The notes below the pieces were generated by a model, which had not been told where the DNA came from, searched no databases, and saw only the letters and a list, made by a program, of their open reading frames with translations. A DNA stretch of 30,634 nucleotides from an uncultured Prevotellaceae bacterium (GTDB lineage: Bacteria; Bacteroidota; Bacteroidia; Bacteroidales; Bacteroidaceae), in contig CAMKTM010000002.1 in assembly GCA_946415695.1 (NCBI GenBank), forward strand, positions 1-30,634. The letters are read 5' to 3'. Below, one piece after another: positions 6,646-15,273 of this stretch; the stretch's first letter is position 1; each line of letters begins with the position of its first letter. A program made the position numbers and the translations under genes.

Positions 6646-9600
6646 TTAATTGATGCTGTATGCGAGTGCAGCGCTGCCTTCGATGTCGTCCAGCAGTTGC
6701 CGTTTCACCTTGATGCGGTGGGAGCCGGATGTCATTCGGAGCTGGTTGTGAGGATTGGTGGCATCCACGAAGACCAGTTTCAGCGCCGCGCTGCCGGGAT
6801 TCTCGTCGGCGTAGGAGGTGAGCATTTCCACGTCGTCCTTGCTCAGTGTGTTTGTGTTGACGGTGACGGTGATGCTTTCGATCACCTTGTCGCTCACGTC
6901 GGCCAGCCAGTCGATGTGTCCAATGCGGAGTTCAAACTCACCTTCCCGGAAGCGATGTGGCTCTACGCTGGCTGTGATGAGCACCGAGCGGTCGATGCTC
7001 AAGTAAGCCCCCCACTTCACCCAGTTGTCGCCGAAGAGCGCTATCTCTCCCGTTCCGCTGAAGTCCTCGATGGTGGCCACGCCGAAGGGCTTGCCGTTCT
7101 TCGTCGTGCCGGAACGGACAGCCGTGACGATGCCGCCCAGGCGGACCGTCTGTCCCGCAAAGGCCGTGAGGTACTCCATCTCCGCCATCTTCAGGTTGCA
7201 GACGTTTTGCAGGATGACATAGTATTCGTCGAGCGGATGGGCCGAGAGATAGATGCCCACCAGCGAGCGCTCCTTGTTCAGCCGTTCCAGCACAGACCAC
7301 TCTTCCGCTTCCGGCACAGCAGGCTTGTTGAGTTCTACGGCATCCATGCCGAAGAGCGAGAACTGCGCCTCCGTCTGCGCCTGCTGGTACTGCGAGCCGT
7401 AGCGTGCCAGCAGGTCGAGGAAGACTTCACCTTTTGCGTTAGCGGCCACAAACTGTTCGCGACGGATGTCCGATGCGATGTTGTCGAACGCACCGCTCAT
7501 GGCGAGGCACTCCAGGCCGTTGCGTTTGATGGCGGACATGTTGACGCGCTCGGCAAAGTCGAAGATGTCCTTGAAGGGGCCGTTCTTCTCCCTCTCATCG
7601 ACGATGGCCTGTACGGCCGCCTCGCCCAGGCCCTTGATGGCCGTCAGGCCGTAGCGTATCTGCTGGCGGTCGTTGACGCCGAAGTCGCGGTGCGACTCGT
7701 TGACGTCCGGGCCGAGCACCTCCAGCTTCATGGCGTGGCATTCCTCCAGGAGCTTCGTCACCTCCTTCACGTCGTCCTTGCCGCGTGTCAGCAAGGCAGC
7801 CATGAACTCAGCCGGATAGTGCGCCTTCATGTAAGCCGTCTGGTAAGCCACCCAGGAATAGCAGGCGGCGTGCGACTTGTTGAAGGCATATTTGGCGAAC
7901 TCCTCCCAGTCCCCCCATATCTTCTCGAGCACCAGCGGGTCGTGCCCGTTGCGAGTGCCGCCCTCGATGAACTTGGGCTTCATCTCCTTGATGAGGCTTT
8001 CTATCTTCTTGCCCATTGCCTTGCGCAGGGCGTCGCTCTCGCCTCGGGTGAAGCCAGCCAGTTTGCGCGAAAGCAGCATGACCTGCTCCTGATAGACCGT
8101 AATGCCGTACGTGTCGCGCAGATATTCTTCGCAGGCCGGGAGGTCGTAGGTGATGGGCTCCTGCCCGTTCTTGCGTCGGATGAACTGCGGAATCTTGTCC
8201 ATCGGTCCGGGGCGGTAGAGGGCATTCATGGCGATGAGATCCTCGAAGACCGTCGGGTGCAGTTCCTTCAGATACTTCCTCATGCCGGCCGACTCGAACT
8301 GGAAGGTGCCAACGGTTCGGCCTTCCTGATAGAGCTTGTAGGTCAGAGGGTCGTCGATGGGAATGTTGTCGATGTCGATGTCGATGCCGTGCGCCTCCTT
8401 GACGATGCGGCAGGCTTCCTTCAGCTGCGACAGCGTCTTGAGCCCCAGAAAGTCCATCTTGATGAGGCCAGTGCTCTCGATGACGTGGCCATCGTACTGC
8501 GTGACGGCCGTCTTGCGGTCGGGGAAGTCCGGGTCGTCGGCCGTAGAGACAGGCACATGGTCGCTGATAGGGTCGCGGCAGATGATGAAGCCGCAGGCAT
8601 GAATGCCAGTGTTGCGGACCGTGCCTTCGAGCTTCAGGGCATACTTGATGGTGTCCGCTTCCTTCTTGTCGCTCGAGTAACGTGCCACTTTCAGCTCGGG
8701 CGTCGCCTCAATGTAGTTCTCCAGAGTTGACTTCTTGCCATCGGGCAGGCGGTCGGGCATCGCTTTACACCAGCCGTTGACCACGGAAAGAGGCACCTTC
8801 TCCACGCGCCCCACGTCCTTCAAGCTGTTCTTCGCAGCCATCGTGCCATAGGTGATGATGTGTGCACAGTTCTCCGCGCCGTACTTGTCCATGACCCATT
8901 GCAGCACCTTCCCGCGGCCGTCGTCGTCGAAGTCGGTGTCGATATCGGGAAGGGAGATGCGGTCCGGATTGAGGAAACGCTCGAACAGGAGGTCGTACTT
9001 CAGCGGATCGAGCCTTGTGATGCCAAGGCAATAGGCCACCACGGAGCCGGCCGCCGAGCCTCGCCCTGGGCCTACCCACACGCCCAACTCGTTGCGGGCG
9101 CTGTTGATGAAGTCCTGCACGATGAGGAAGTAGCCGGGGAAACCCATCGTCTTCATAATGTGCAGCTCGAAGCGGATGCGGTCGATGACTTCTTGGGGCA
9201 AGGAGCAAGGGGCAGGGGGCAAGGGATTTCCTTTGCCATCCTCTTGCTCCTTGTCCCCTGCCTCTTGCTCCTTGTCCCCTGCCCCTTGCCCCTTTCCATA
9301 GAGGCGCTGGGCTCCTTCGTAAGCAAGCTTGGCCAGATAGTCGGCCTCGAACTTGATGCGGTAGAGCTTGTCAATGCCTCCCAACTTGGCAATCTTCTTC
9401 TCGCCCTCTTCTCGGGGAAGGGTGTTCTCGCCGTTCTCGTCGCTTGTGAACTCATGGAACAGCTCTTCCTCGGTGAAGCGCTGCCGCCAGAGTTCTTCCG
9501 TGCCGAAGTCTTCGGGGATGGGGAAGAAGGGCATGATGGGGTTGGACTCGAGGTCGTAGGTCTCCACCTTGTCCAATATCTCGCAGGTATTCGTGAGGGC

Positions 9601-10449
9601 TTCGGGAATGTCTGCAAAGATGGCGCTCATCTCGGCACGCGTCTTGAACCACTCCTGCTTGCTGTAGCGCATACGGTTCGGGTCGTCGAGGTCCTTGCCG
9701 GTGGAGAGGCAGAGAAGCAAGTCGTGCGCCTCTGCGTCGTCCTCGTTGATGAAGTGCGAGTCGTTGGTGCAGATGAGCTTCACGCCGTGCTTGCGTGCCA
9801 ACTGGATGAGGACGGGGTTGACGTGCTTCTGCACTTCGTATGTCTCGCGGTTGGCAGTCTGATTGGGGTTGGTCACTTCGTGGCGTTGCAGCTCGAGGTA
9901 GTAGTCGTCGCCCCAGATGTTGTGGAACCACTTGACGGCCTCTTCGGCACCTGCCAAGTCTCCGCGCGCTATCTTCTTGGGCACTTCGCCGCCGATGCAG
10001 GCAGAGCAGATGATGAGCCCTTCGTGGAACTGCTCCAAGTCCTTGTGGTCGGTACGAGGGCGCATATAGAAGCCATCGACCCATGAGCGCGAAACGAGCT
10101 TGATGAGGTTGTGATAGCCCGTTTCGTTCTTGGCAAGCACAATGAGGTGCCAGCCCGACTGGTTTTCCTTTCCGCCCTCGTGCACACTCTTGTCGCCGCA
10201 GCGGGCCACGTACATCTCGCAGCCGAAGATTGGCTTGAAGGGCGCTTCTCCATCTTCCTTCCTTTTCTTGTTGACTTTCTTGCAGTAGTCATAAAACTCC
10301 TTGACACCGAACATGTTGCCGTGGTCGGTGAGTGCCATGCCGCGCATGCCGTCGCCGATGGCTTTGTCAACCATGCCTTTGATGGACGCTTGTCCGTCGA
10401 GAAGCGAGTATTGTGAGTGAACGTGTAAGTGAACGAAATCGTTTATCAT
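6646..10449 (-). CDS. dnaE: DNA polymerase III alpha subunit
   Basis: The 1267-aa catalytic subunit of the replicative polymerase. An N-terminal PHP domain (VHLHVHSQYSLLDG at ~7-20, LTDHGNMFG) is followed by the polymerase core, with VGPGRGSAAGS, the catalytic aspartates in PDIDTDFDDDGR (~495-506) and LIKMDFLGLKTL. The fingers carry FNKSHAACYSWVAYQTAY, and a C-terminal OB fold contains VRLGGIVTAVRSGTTKNGKP. Length is in the family range. An in-frame low-complexity insertion rich in Gly, Asp, Lys, Glu and Gln (about residues 385-418) precedes the palm and is encoded by a GCCCCTTGCCCC-type repeat with a 21-bp tandem duplication. It diverges from psd; a -7 box lies at 10503-10510. Confidence 0.97.
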   Translation of the reverse strand: MINDFVHLHVHSQYSLLDGQASIKGMVDKAIGDGMRGMALTDHGNMFGVKEFYDYCKKVNKKRKEDGEAPFKPIFGCEMYVARCGDKSVHEGGKENQSGWHLIVLAKNETGYHNLIKLVSRSWVDGFYMRPRTDHKDLEQFHEGLIICSACIGGEVPKKIARGDLAGAEEAVKWFHNIWGDDYYLELQRHEVTNPNQTANRETYEVQKHVNPVLIQLARKHGVKLICTNDSHFINEDDAEAHDLLLCLSTGKDLDDPNRMRYSKQEWFKTRAEMSAIFADIPEALTNTCEILDKVETYDLESNPIMPFFPIPEDFGTEELWRQRFTEEELFHEFTSDENGENTLPREEGEKKIAKLGGIDKLYRIKFEADYLAKLAYEGAQRLYGKGQGAGDKEQEAGDKEQEDGKGNPLPPAPCSLPQEVIDRIRFELHIMKTMGFPGYFLIVQDFINSARNELGVWVGPGRGSAAGSVVAYCLGITRLDPLKYDLLFERFLNPDRISLPDIDTDFDDDGRGKVLQWVMDKYGAENCAHIITYGTMAAKNSLKDVGRVEKVPLSVVNGWCKAMPDRLPDGKKSTLENYIEATPELKVARYSSDKKEADTIKYALKLEGTVRNTGIHACGFIICRDPISDHVPVSTADDPDFPDRKTAVTQYDGHVIESTGLIKMDFLGLKTLSQLKEACRIVKEAHGIDIDIDNIPIDDPLTYKLYQEGRTVGTFQFESAGMRKYLKELHPTVFEDLIAMNALYRPGPMDKIPQFIRRKNGQEPITYDLPACEEYLRDTYGITVYQEQVMLLSRKLAGFTRGESDALRKAMGKKIESLIKEMKPKFIEGGTRNGHDPLVLEKIWGDWEEFAKYAFNKSHAACYSWVAYQTAYMKAHYPAEFMAALLTRGKDDVKEVTKLLEECHAMKLEVLGPDVNESHRDFGVNDRQQIRYGLTAIKGLGEAAVQAIVDEREKNGPFKDIFDFAERVNMSAIKRNGLECLAMSGAFDNIASDIRREQFVAANAKGEVFLDLLARYGSQYQQAQTEAQFSLFGMDAVELNKPAVPEAEEWSVLERLNKERSLVGIYLSAHPLDEYYVILQNVCNLKMAEMEYLTAFAGQTVRLGGIVTAVRSGTTKNGKPFGVATIEDFSGTGEIALFGDNWVKWGAYLSIDRSVLITASVEPHRFREGEFELRIGHIDWLADVSDKVIESITVTVNTNTLSKDDVEMLTSYADENPGSAALKLVFVDATNPHNQLRMTSGSHRIKVKRQLLDDIEGSAALAYSIN
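9196..9296 (-). repeat. repeat-derived insertion inside dnaE
   Basis: CTCTTGCTCCTTGTCCCCTG plus one base is tandemly repeated at 9241-9261 and 9262-9282. The left arm (GGGGCAAGGAGCAAGGGGCA near 9196) is complementary to the right arm (TGCCCCTTGCCCC near 9280), so the insertion can fold into a strong hairpin. It adds about 34 residues without breaking the frame. Confidence 0.75.
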
Positions 10450-10502
10450 TGGTCAATCATTGGTCTTTGAACATTCATGCAATAATGCCATAAAGGAGAA
10501 GG

Positions 10503-10510
10503 CAAAGTTA
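10503..10510 (-). promoter_or_regulatory. -7 box upstream of dnaE
   Basis: CAAAGTTA on the plus strand reads TAACTTTG on the minus strand, matching TAnnTTTG, 54 bp before the dnaE start. No clear -33 element. Confidence 0.45.
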
Positions 10511-10605
10511 CAAAAAAGATTGGAGATTTGGGATTATCGCAGAGAGTTTTTCTTCTTATTGCTTAATTTTTTTACTTTTCACTTTTCTCTTTGCATTTTT
10601 CTTCG

Positions 10606-10613
10606 TAACTTTG
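10606..10613 (+). promoter_or_regulatory. -7 box upstream of psd
   Basis: TAACTTTG matches the Bacteroidetes -7 consensus just before the psd start. Because the transcript should begin about 7 nt downstream, TTG at 10611 cannot be the start, and even the ATG at 10623 would have a very short leader. ATG at 10635 is therefore an alternative. Confidence 0.6.
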
Positions 10614-10622
10614 AGGCGCACT

Positions 10623-11324
10623 ATGCAAAAAAACATGGGAAAAAGACTAAGAAAACTAAAGAAAATACGTCTTCATCACGAAGGAAAGGACACGCTTCTT
10701 TGGAGTGCTGTCCTTCTGGTAATACTTAACTTTGCCATCCTGCACATCTTTAATTCGCGCCTTCCTTTCGACATCTGCATCACTTTGAGTGCCATCCTCT
10801 ATGGCGTTCTGCTCAACTTCTTCCAGTGCCCCATCCGAACATTCGAGGGAGAGACGGAGGGCGTCGTCGTGGCACCAGCCGACGGCAAGGTCGTCGTGGT
10901 GGAAGAGACAGAAGAGACCGAGTATTTCCACGACCGCCGCATCATGGTGAGCATCTTCATGAGCCTCTTCAATGTTCATGCCAACTGGATTCCGGTGGAC
11001 GGCACGGTGAAGCATGTGAGCCACTTCGACGGCAATTTCCACAAGGCATGGCTGCCTAAGGCCAGCGACGAGAACGAGCATAGCCTTGTGGTCATCGAGA
11101 CGCCCGACGGCACGGAGATTCTGGCGCGCCAGGTGGCGGGCGCCATGGCTCGCCGCATCGTCACCTATCCCTCGGTGGGCGAGGAGTGTTATGTCGATGA
11201 GCACCTTGGCTTCATCAAGTTCGGTTCCCGCGTTGACCTCTATCTGCCCTTGGGGACAGAGGTCTGCGTACAGCTCAACCAGAAGACCGTCGGCAACGAG
11301 ACAATTATTGCAAAACTAAACTGA
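10623..11324 (+). CDS. psd: phosphatidylserine decarboxylase, short form
   Basis: The enzyme converts phosphatidylserine to phosphatidylethanolamine at the inner membrane. The product is about 233 aa from this start. A hydrophobic N-terminal segment (about 27-62) is followed by APADGKVVVVEE, MSLFNVHANWIPVDG and the autocleavage site in GFIKFGSRVDLYLP. There the Gly-Ser bond is cut to form the pyruvoyl cofactor in the small subunit. The short length is typical of the archaeal/Bacteroidetes type. It precedes pssA, which makes its substrate, with a 121-bp gap. I prefer ATG 10623 over TTG 10611, which overlaps the promoter; ATG 10635 (MGKRLRKLKK) is also possible. Confidence 0.93.
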   Translation: MQKNMGKRLRKLKKIRLHHEGKDTLLWSAVLLVILNFAILHIFNSRLPFDICITLSAILYGVLLNFFQCPIRTFEGETEGVVVAPADGKVVVVEETEETEYFHDRRIMVSIFMSLFNVHANWIPVDGTVKHVSHFDGNFHKAWLPKASDENEHSLVVIETPDGTEILARQVAGAMARRIVTYPSVGEECYVDEHLGFIKFGSRVDLYLPLGTEVCVQLNQKTVGNETIIAKLN

Positions 11325-11445
11325 ATTCATGGTTCATCGTTCTTAATTCACGGTCAGGTTGCGCCATGCAGCACAGGGAACAATGAGGAACAAAAGAACA
11401 ATGGTGGGTTATGGAAGAAGAATTGTGAATGATGAGTTGTGAATT

Positions 11446-12183
11446 ATGAAGTTGATTAACTTTCCCAACATTTTGACCTGCTGCAACCTTGTGTGTGGTT
11501 GCATGGCAACAGGTGCCGCTTTCTATGGCCATTATCAGTATGCGGTGCTGATGATTATCCTCGGTGCCGTGTTCGATTTCTTCGATGGCATGGCGGCCCG
11601 TGCCCTTGGCGTGTCCTCGAATATCGGCAAGGAGCTCGATTCGCTGGCCGACGTGGTTACGTTCGGCGTGGCGCCCAGCAGTATTCTTTTCTATCTCTTC
11701 CACGAGGTGCACTACCCCGAGATGCTGGCTTCCGCAGATTTCTCAATCTTCAATCTTCAATTTTCCATTACGAAGCTCTTGCCCTATACGGCTTTTCTGA
11801 TGGCAGCATTCTCGGCCTTGCGGCTGGCAAAGTTCAACCTCGACGAGCGTCAGCACTATGGGTTCATCGGTTTGCCTACGCCTGCCAATGCGCTCTTCTG
11901 GGGGAGTCTTGTGCTGGGCGAACACGCTTTCCTCGTCTCGCAGAAGTTCAATGCCGTCTTCCTTTTCCTCTTCATGGTGCTCTTCTGCATGTTGTTGGTG
12001 AGCGAAGTGCCCATGCTGGCCTTGAAGTTCAAGAACTTCTCCTGGGCGGACAACAGGCAGCGCTACATCTTCCTCGGCGGCTGTCTGCCCATCCTGCTTC
12101 TCGCTCCCTTCTCCCTGCACTATATTATATTATGGTATATAGTGCTGTCGGTTGCATTCCCAAAGTTTTCATCACATTCCTGA
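11446..12183 (+). CDS. pssA: CDP-diacylglycerol-serine O-phosphatidyltransferase
   Basis: The 245-aa integral membrane enzyme joins serine to CDP-diacylglycerol, giving phosphatidylserine for the Psd encoded just upstream. The CDP-alcohol phosphotransferase motif is complete: DG-x2-AR-x8-G-x3-D-x3-D, beginning FFDGMAARALG (about residues 45-55) and ending GKELDSLAD. Further membrane segments include LPYTAFLMAAFSALRLAKF and FLFLFMVLFCMLLV. About residues 99-112 (FSIFNLQFSITK) are encoded by the simple repeat CAATCTTCAATCTTCAATTT and look like an insertion in a loop. The ATG overlaps the stop of a 6-codon upstream ORF (11429-11449) by ATGA. Confidence 0.95.
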   Translation: MKLINFPNILTCCNLVCGCMATGAAFYGHYQYAVLMIILGAVFDFFDGMAARALGVSSNIGKELDSLADVVTFGVAPSSILFYLFHEVHYPEMLASADFSIFNLQFSITKLLPYTAFLMAAFSALRLAKFNLDERQHYGFIGLPTPANALFWGSLVLGEHAFLVSQKFNAVFLFLFMVLFCMLLVSEVPMLALKFKNFSWADNRQRYIFLGGCLPILLLAPFSLHYIILWYIVLSVAFPKFSSHS

Positions 12184-12214
12184 AGCGTCGTGTCGGTTGA
12201 CGCCGCACGGTGAC

Positions 12215-12244
12215 TTCTTTGCTGCATCACGACCCAGCAAAGAA
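12215..12244. terminator. hairpin between convergent pssA and fbp
   Basis: TTCTTTGCTG (12215-12224) pairs perfectly with CAGCAAAGAA (12235-12244) around a 10-nt loop in the 122-bp gap between the two stops. It could serve both strands; no long T run is present, so function is inferred. Confidence 0.45.
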
Positions 12245-12305
12245 CTACGTGTGGGATGTTGGCGGCCGGACCTTTTCCTGATGGTCTGCGGGGCACGCTG
12301 TCCTT

Positions 12306-14315
12306 CTATCTTTTGGCGTTTTCTTTGATGAGGCCGTGGCGGTAGGCGTGGAGCAGCTGCCTGAGTTCCTTTATCTGTTCCTCCAGCTGCCGACCTTTGT
12401 CGGTGTCGCGGACGCGGATGCGGCGCCCCATCATCTCCACGATTTGTGTGCTGCTCTTGATGTCGGTGCCTTTGGCCACGGCTTCTTGCGTGCTGGTGAA
12501 CGGCTCGTGCTGAATGAGTTGGAAGCCTCGACTGTGATAGACGAGGGTATATCCGGCGATGCCCGTGGTGTGGTGGTACGCTTTGGCGAAGCCTCCGTCG
12601 ATGACCATCAGCATTCCGTCGGCCTTGATGGGGTTCTCGCCTTGGCTGGCGTGGACGGGCACATGTCCGTTGATGATGTGTCTCGACCCGCCTCCCTCTA
12701 TGGGCAGCGACGAGACGCCGAAGCTGTCGAGGATGCGTGTGCAGACGGCAGGGTCTTCGCGGAGCTGGTAGTAGGCGCCTTTCTCCTCGTGGTGCGTGGC
12801 CGGGTTGGCGAGGAAGTAGCGCTCGAAGGTTGTCATTCGGCTCTTGTCGAAGAGCGGACTGTCCGGGCCGCACCAGAGATACCAGAAGAAGTCGCGTGCC
12901 TGGAGCCGCTGTTCGTGGGGCGTGTCGTGCTGGAAGGCGACGCGCATCTTTATCTCTATCTGCTGCATGAGTTCCCGTCCCTGGTAGGCTTTTCCGTCAA
13001 TCGTCACCTGCCGCAGGCTGCCGTCGGCATTGAGCGGGACCGAGGCATGGAAGAGGAGGTTGCTGTTGCAGATGTTGTACATCGAGCCGTGGCTGAAGAG
13101 GCAGCGTATGTGCTTCTGCAGTTTCTCTGAGATGCGGAAGGAATGGTGCAGGCGTTTCATGAGGTCTTCTTCCTCGGCCGTCAGTCGATAGGGGTCGGCG
13201 AAGTCGATGGTGGGGAAGAGCGTGTCGAGCAGCGGATAGTCCCGTCCGTCGAAGCGGTAAGTGCCGCTTTTCGGGTTGATGTTCTCGAGTGTACCTCTTC
13301 TGTCGATGTTCCATTCGGGATGCTGACGGACGAGTCTGCCCTCGAGCTTGAACTGGATGACGGAGATGGCTTTGTGCATCTGCGCAATGAGGCGGAGGCG
13401 TTTCAGGTCGTTAGGCTGCTTGGTTGTCTTGTCGTCGGGGCGGTTCTGCTCTATGGGGAGGAAGCGTTCGCAAGGATCGTCGGCATAGGTCTCCATGGCG
13501 AAGGTGGCAAGCGGCAGGAGGTTGATGCCGTAGCCTTCTTCGAGCGTTGCCATGTTTGCAAAGCGGAGCGAGAGGCGGAGCACGATGGCGATGCAGGCGT
13601 CGCATCCGGCAGCGGCTCCCATCCATAGAGCGTCGTGGTTGCCCCATTGAATGTCGAAGTTCTGGCGCGTCAGCAGGTAATCCATGATGATGTGAGCGCC
13701 CGGCCCTCGGTCGAAGATGTCGCCCAGGATGTGCAGTTGGTCGATGCTCAACTTGTGTATGACGTTGCAGATGGCAACGATGAAGTTCCGTGCCTGCCCT
13801 GTCTGCACGATGGTCTCCACGATGCGGCGTACGTAGGCCTCCTTGTCTTCGTCGCTCGGGCTTTCGTGCAGCAATTCCTCTATGATGTAGGCGAACTGCG
13901 AGGGCAGGGCTTTTCGGACTTTGCTGCGGGTGTATTTGCTGCTGACCGAGCGGCAGACCTGAATGAGCTGCAGGAGGGTGCGGGCATAGAAGTCGGAGAT
14001 GTCCTCGTCCGTGCTTTCCTCTATCATCTCGAGGCGTTTCTCGGGATAGTAGATGAGGGTGCAGAGGTCGCGCATCTCTTCTTTGGGAAGTGATCCTTCG
14101 AAGAGGTCGTTGACCTTTCGCTTGATGTTTCCGCTGGCGTTTCGGAGGATATGGAGGAAGGCTTCGTGTTCGCCGTGAATGTCGGCCACGAAGTGTTCTG
14201 TTCCCTTGGGCAGGCTGAGGATGGCCTCGAGGTTGATGATTTCGGTGCTTGCGCTCTCGCTGTTGGGGAACGTCTGCGAGAGGAGCCAAAGCAAGCGCAT
14301 GTCAGGGGTGTCCAC
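12306..14315 (-). CDS. fbp: fructose-1,6-bisphosphatase, class III
   Basis: The 669-aa protein dephosphorylates fructose 1,6-bisphosphate in gluconeogenesis. It belongs to the large metallophosphatase-like class III found in Firmicutes and Bacteroidetes. Metal-binding motifs of the calcineurin-like fold are present: FVADIHGEHEAF (about residues 42-53), LGDIFDRGPGAH (~197-208) and WGNHDALWMG (~219-228). C-terminal HIINGHVPV also fits. Length is typical. The start at 14315 gives MDTPDMRLLWLLSQ; the second ATG (MRLLW) five codons on is possible. Its leader holds a GTTTAGA heptamer array shared with the ksgA 3' end. Confidence 0.95.
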   Translation of the reverse strand: MDTPDMRLLWLLSQTFPNSESASTEIINLEAILSLPKGTEHFVADIHGEHEAFLHILRNASGNIKRKVNDLFEGSLPKEEMRDLCTLIYYPEKRLEMIEESTDEDISDFYARTLLQLIQVCRSVSSKYTRSKVRKALPSQFAYIIEELLHESPSDEDKEAYVRRIVETIVQTGQARNFIVAICNVIHKLSIDQLHILGDIFDRGPGAHIIMDYLLTRQNFDIQWGNHDALWMGAAAGCDACIAIVLRLSLRFANMATLEEGYGINLLPLATFAMETYADDPCERFLPIEQNRPDDKTTKQPNDLKRLRLIAQMHKAISVIQFKLEGRLVRQHPEWNIDRRGTLENINPKSGTYRFDGRDYPLLDTLFPTIDFADPYRLTAEEEDLMKRLHHSFRISEKLQKHIRCLFSHGSMYNICNSNLLFHASVPLNADGSLRQVTIDGKAYQGRELMQQIEIKMRVAFQHDTPHEQRLQARDFFWYLWCGPDSPLFDKSRMTTFERYFLANPATHHEEKGAYYQLREDPAVCTRILDSFGVSSLPIEGGGSRHIINGHVPVHASQGENPIKADGMLMVIDGGFAKAYHHTTGIAGYTLVYHSRGFQLIQHEPFTSTQEAVAKGTDIKSSTQIVEMMGRRIRVRDTDKGRQLEEQIKELRQLLHAYRHGLIKENAKR

Positions 14316-14323
14316 TATTGTGA

Positions 14324-14358
14324 GTTTAGAGTTTAGAGTTTAGAGTTTAGTGTTTAGA
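14324..14358. repeat. GTTTAGA heptamer array
   Basis: Five 7-bp units (GTTTAGA, one as GTTTAGT) lie between the ksgA stop (14360) and the fbp start (14315). The same motif recurs between dgt and dut at 25681-25711. Confidence 0.8.
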
Positions 14359-14359
14359 G

Positions 14360-15178
14360 TTAAGAAAGGGCATCTTGTATCTGCATGGTCAGTCGGATGA
14401 AGTCTGCGACGCTGAGTTGTTCGGGTCGCTGCTGCATGATGGGGGCGGCGAGCAATGCTGCGAAGTCTGGTTGGGCATGGCTTTCCGCCTGGAGTTGTGC
14501 GAGGAGCGGCTTGATGTTGTTGCGGAGTGTCTTCCGTCTCTGGTTGAATGTTGTCTTGACGAGGCGGCGGAAGAGTTTCTCGTCGCAGCCCAGGTCGGTC
14601 GTCGCGTTGCGGGTGAGGCGAATGACGGCACTGCGCACTTTTGGCGGAGGGTTGAAGACGCCGGGCTCTACGGTGAAGAGGTATTCCACATCGTACCAAG
14701 CCTGTACGAGCACGCTCAGGATGCCGTAGGTCTTGCTGCCAGGCCCTGCTGCCATGCGCTCGGCAACCTCTTTCTGTATCATGCCCGTGCAGCAGGGAAT
14801 CAGTTCCTTGTTGTCGAGCATCTTGAAAAAGATTTGGCTGGAGATGTTGTAGGGATAGTTGCCGGTCAGGACGAAGGGTTGTCCGCCGAAAGTCCTGTCG
14901 AGGTGCATCTTCAGGAAGTCGTCCTCGATGATGCTGTCCTCCAGTTCCGGGTATGTTCGCCTGAGGTAGGCCACGCTCTCGAAGTCTATCTCCACCACTT
15001 TGACCTGCCTTGGCTTGCGGACAAGGAATTGTGTCATCACGCCCATGCCCGGCCCGACCTCCAGAACGGGCAGGTCCGGACAGGCATCCACCGTGTCGGC
15101 AATGCGGCTGGCGATGCTCAAATCGGTCAGAAAGTGCTGCCCGAGGAATTTTTTTGGCCTAACGAAGGAACAATTCAT
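14360..15178 (-). CDS. rsmA: 16S rRNA adenine dimethyltransferase
   Basis: Also called KsgA, this 272-aa SAM-dependent enzyme dimethylates two adjacent adenines near the 3' end of 16S rRNA during small-subunit assembly. Visible motifs are the N-terminal RPKKFLGQHFLTD (about residues 7-19), the SAM-binding VLEVGPGMGVMT (~38-49), KVVEID, and the catalytic NYPYN variant of N-L-P-Y (~108). The C-terminal helical region (FNQRRKTLRNNIKPLL) is intact. The ATG at 15178 is the last of four out-of-phase ATGs in a TTATGAA heptamer repeat. The neighbouring ATGs are in other frames, so the start is secure. A consensus promoter lies at 15223-15253. Confidence 0.96.
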   Translation of the reverse strand: MNCSFVRPKKFLGQHFLTDLSIASRIADTVDACPDLPVLEVGPGMGVMTQFLVRKPRQVKVVEIDFESVAYLRRTYPELEDSIIEDDFLKMHLDRTFGGQPFVLTGNYPYNISSQIFFKMLDNKELIPCCTGMIQKEVAERMAAGPGSKTYGILSVLVQAWYDVEYLFTVEPGVFNPPPKVRSAVIRLTRNATTDLGCDEKLFRRLVKTTFNQRRKTLRNNIKPLLAQLQAESHAQPDFAALLAAPIMQQRPEQLSVADFIRLTMQIQDALS

Positions 15179-15202
15179 AATTCATAATTCATAATTCATA
15201 AA
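15171..15202. repeat. TTATGAA heptamer repeat at the rsmA start
   Basis: On the minus strand four TTATGAA units run into the rsmA ATG. Because the unit is 7 bp, each ATG is in a different frame. Related TTATGAA copies precede the flippase-like gene (15271-15285), pssA (11444-11450) and occur after sppA (18443-18463). Confidence 0.75.
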
Positions 15203-15209
15203 TTCTTCG

Positions 15210-15217
15210 TACATTTG
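15210..15217 (+). promoter_or_regulatory. -7 box upstream of the flippase-like gene
   Basis: TACATTTG matches TAnnTTTG, 57 bp before the ATG at 15274. The expected -33 region falls in the TTATGAA repeat, and I see no TTG there. Confidence 0.5.
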
Positions 15218-15222
15218 CACGG

Positions 15223-15253
15223 CAAAGATAAGAAAAATTCTTCATTCTTCAAA
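15223..15253 (-). promoter_or_regulatory. promoter of rsmA
   Basis: On the minus strand TATCTTTG (complement of 15223-15230) is preceded by TTTG (complement of 15250-15253) at a 19-bp spacing. It overlaps the start region of the divergent promoter at 15210-15217, so the two transcripts should compete or overlap. Confidence 0.6.
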
Positions 15254-15273
15254 ATAATTATGAATCAAGAGTT

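Noticed and set aside
6499..8730. 743-codon open frame on the plus strand opposite dnaE
   Set aside because: It is antisense to clear dnaE motifs. Long antisense frames are expected where GC-rich codon usage avoids stops on the other strand; no domain is recognisable.
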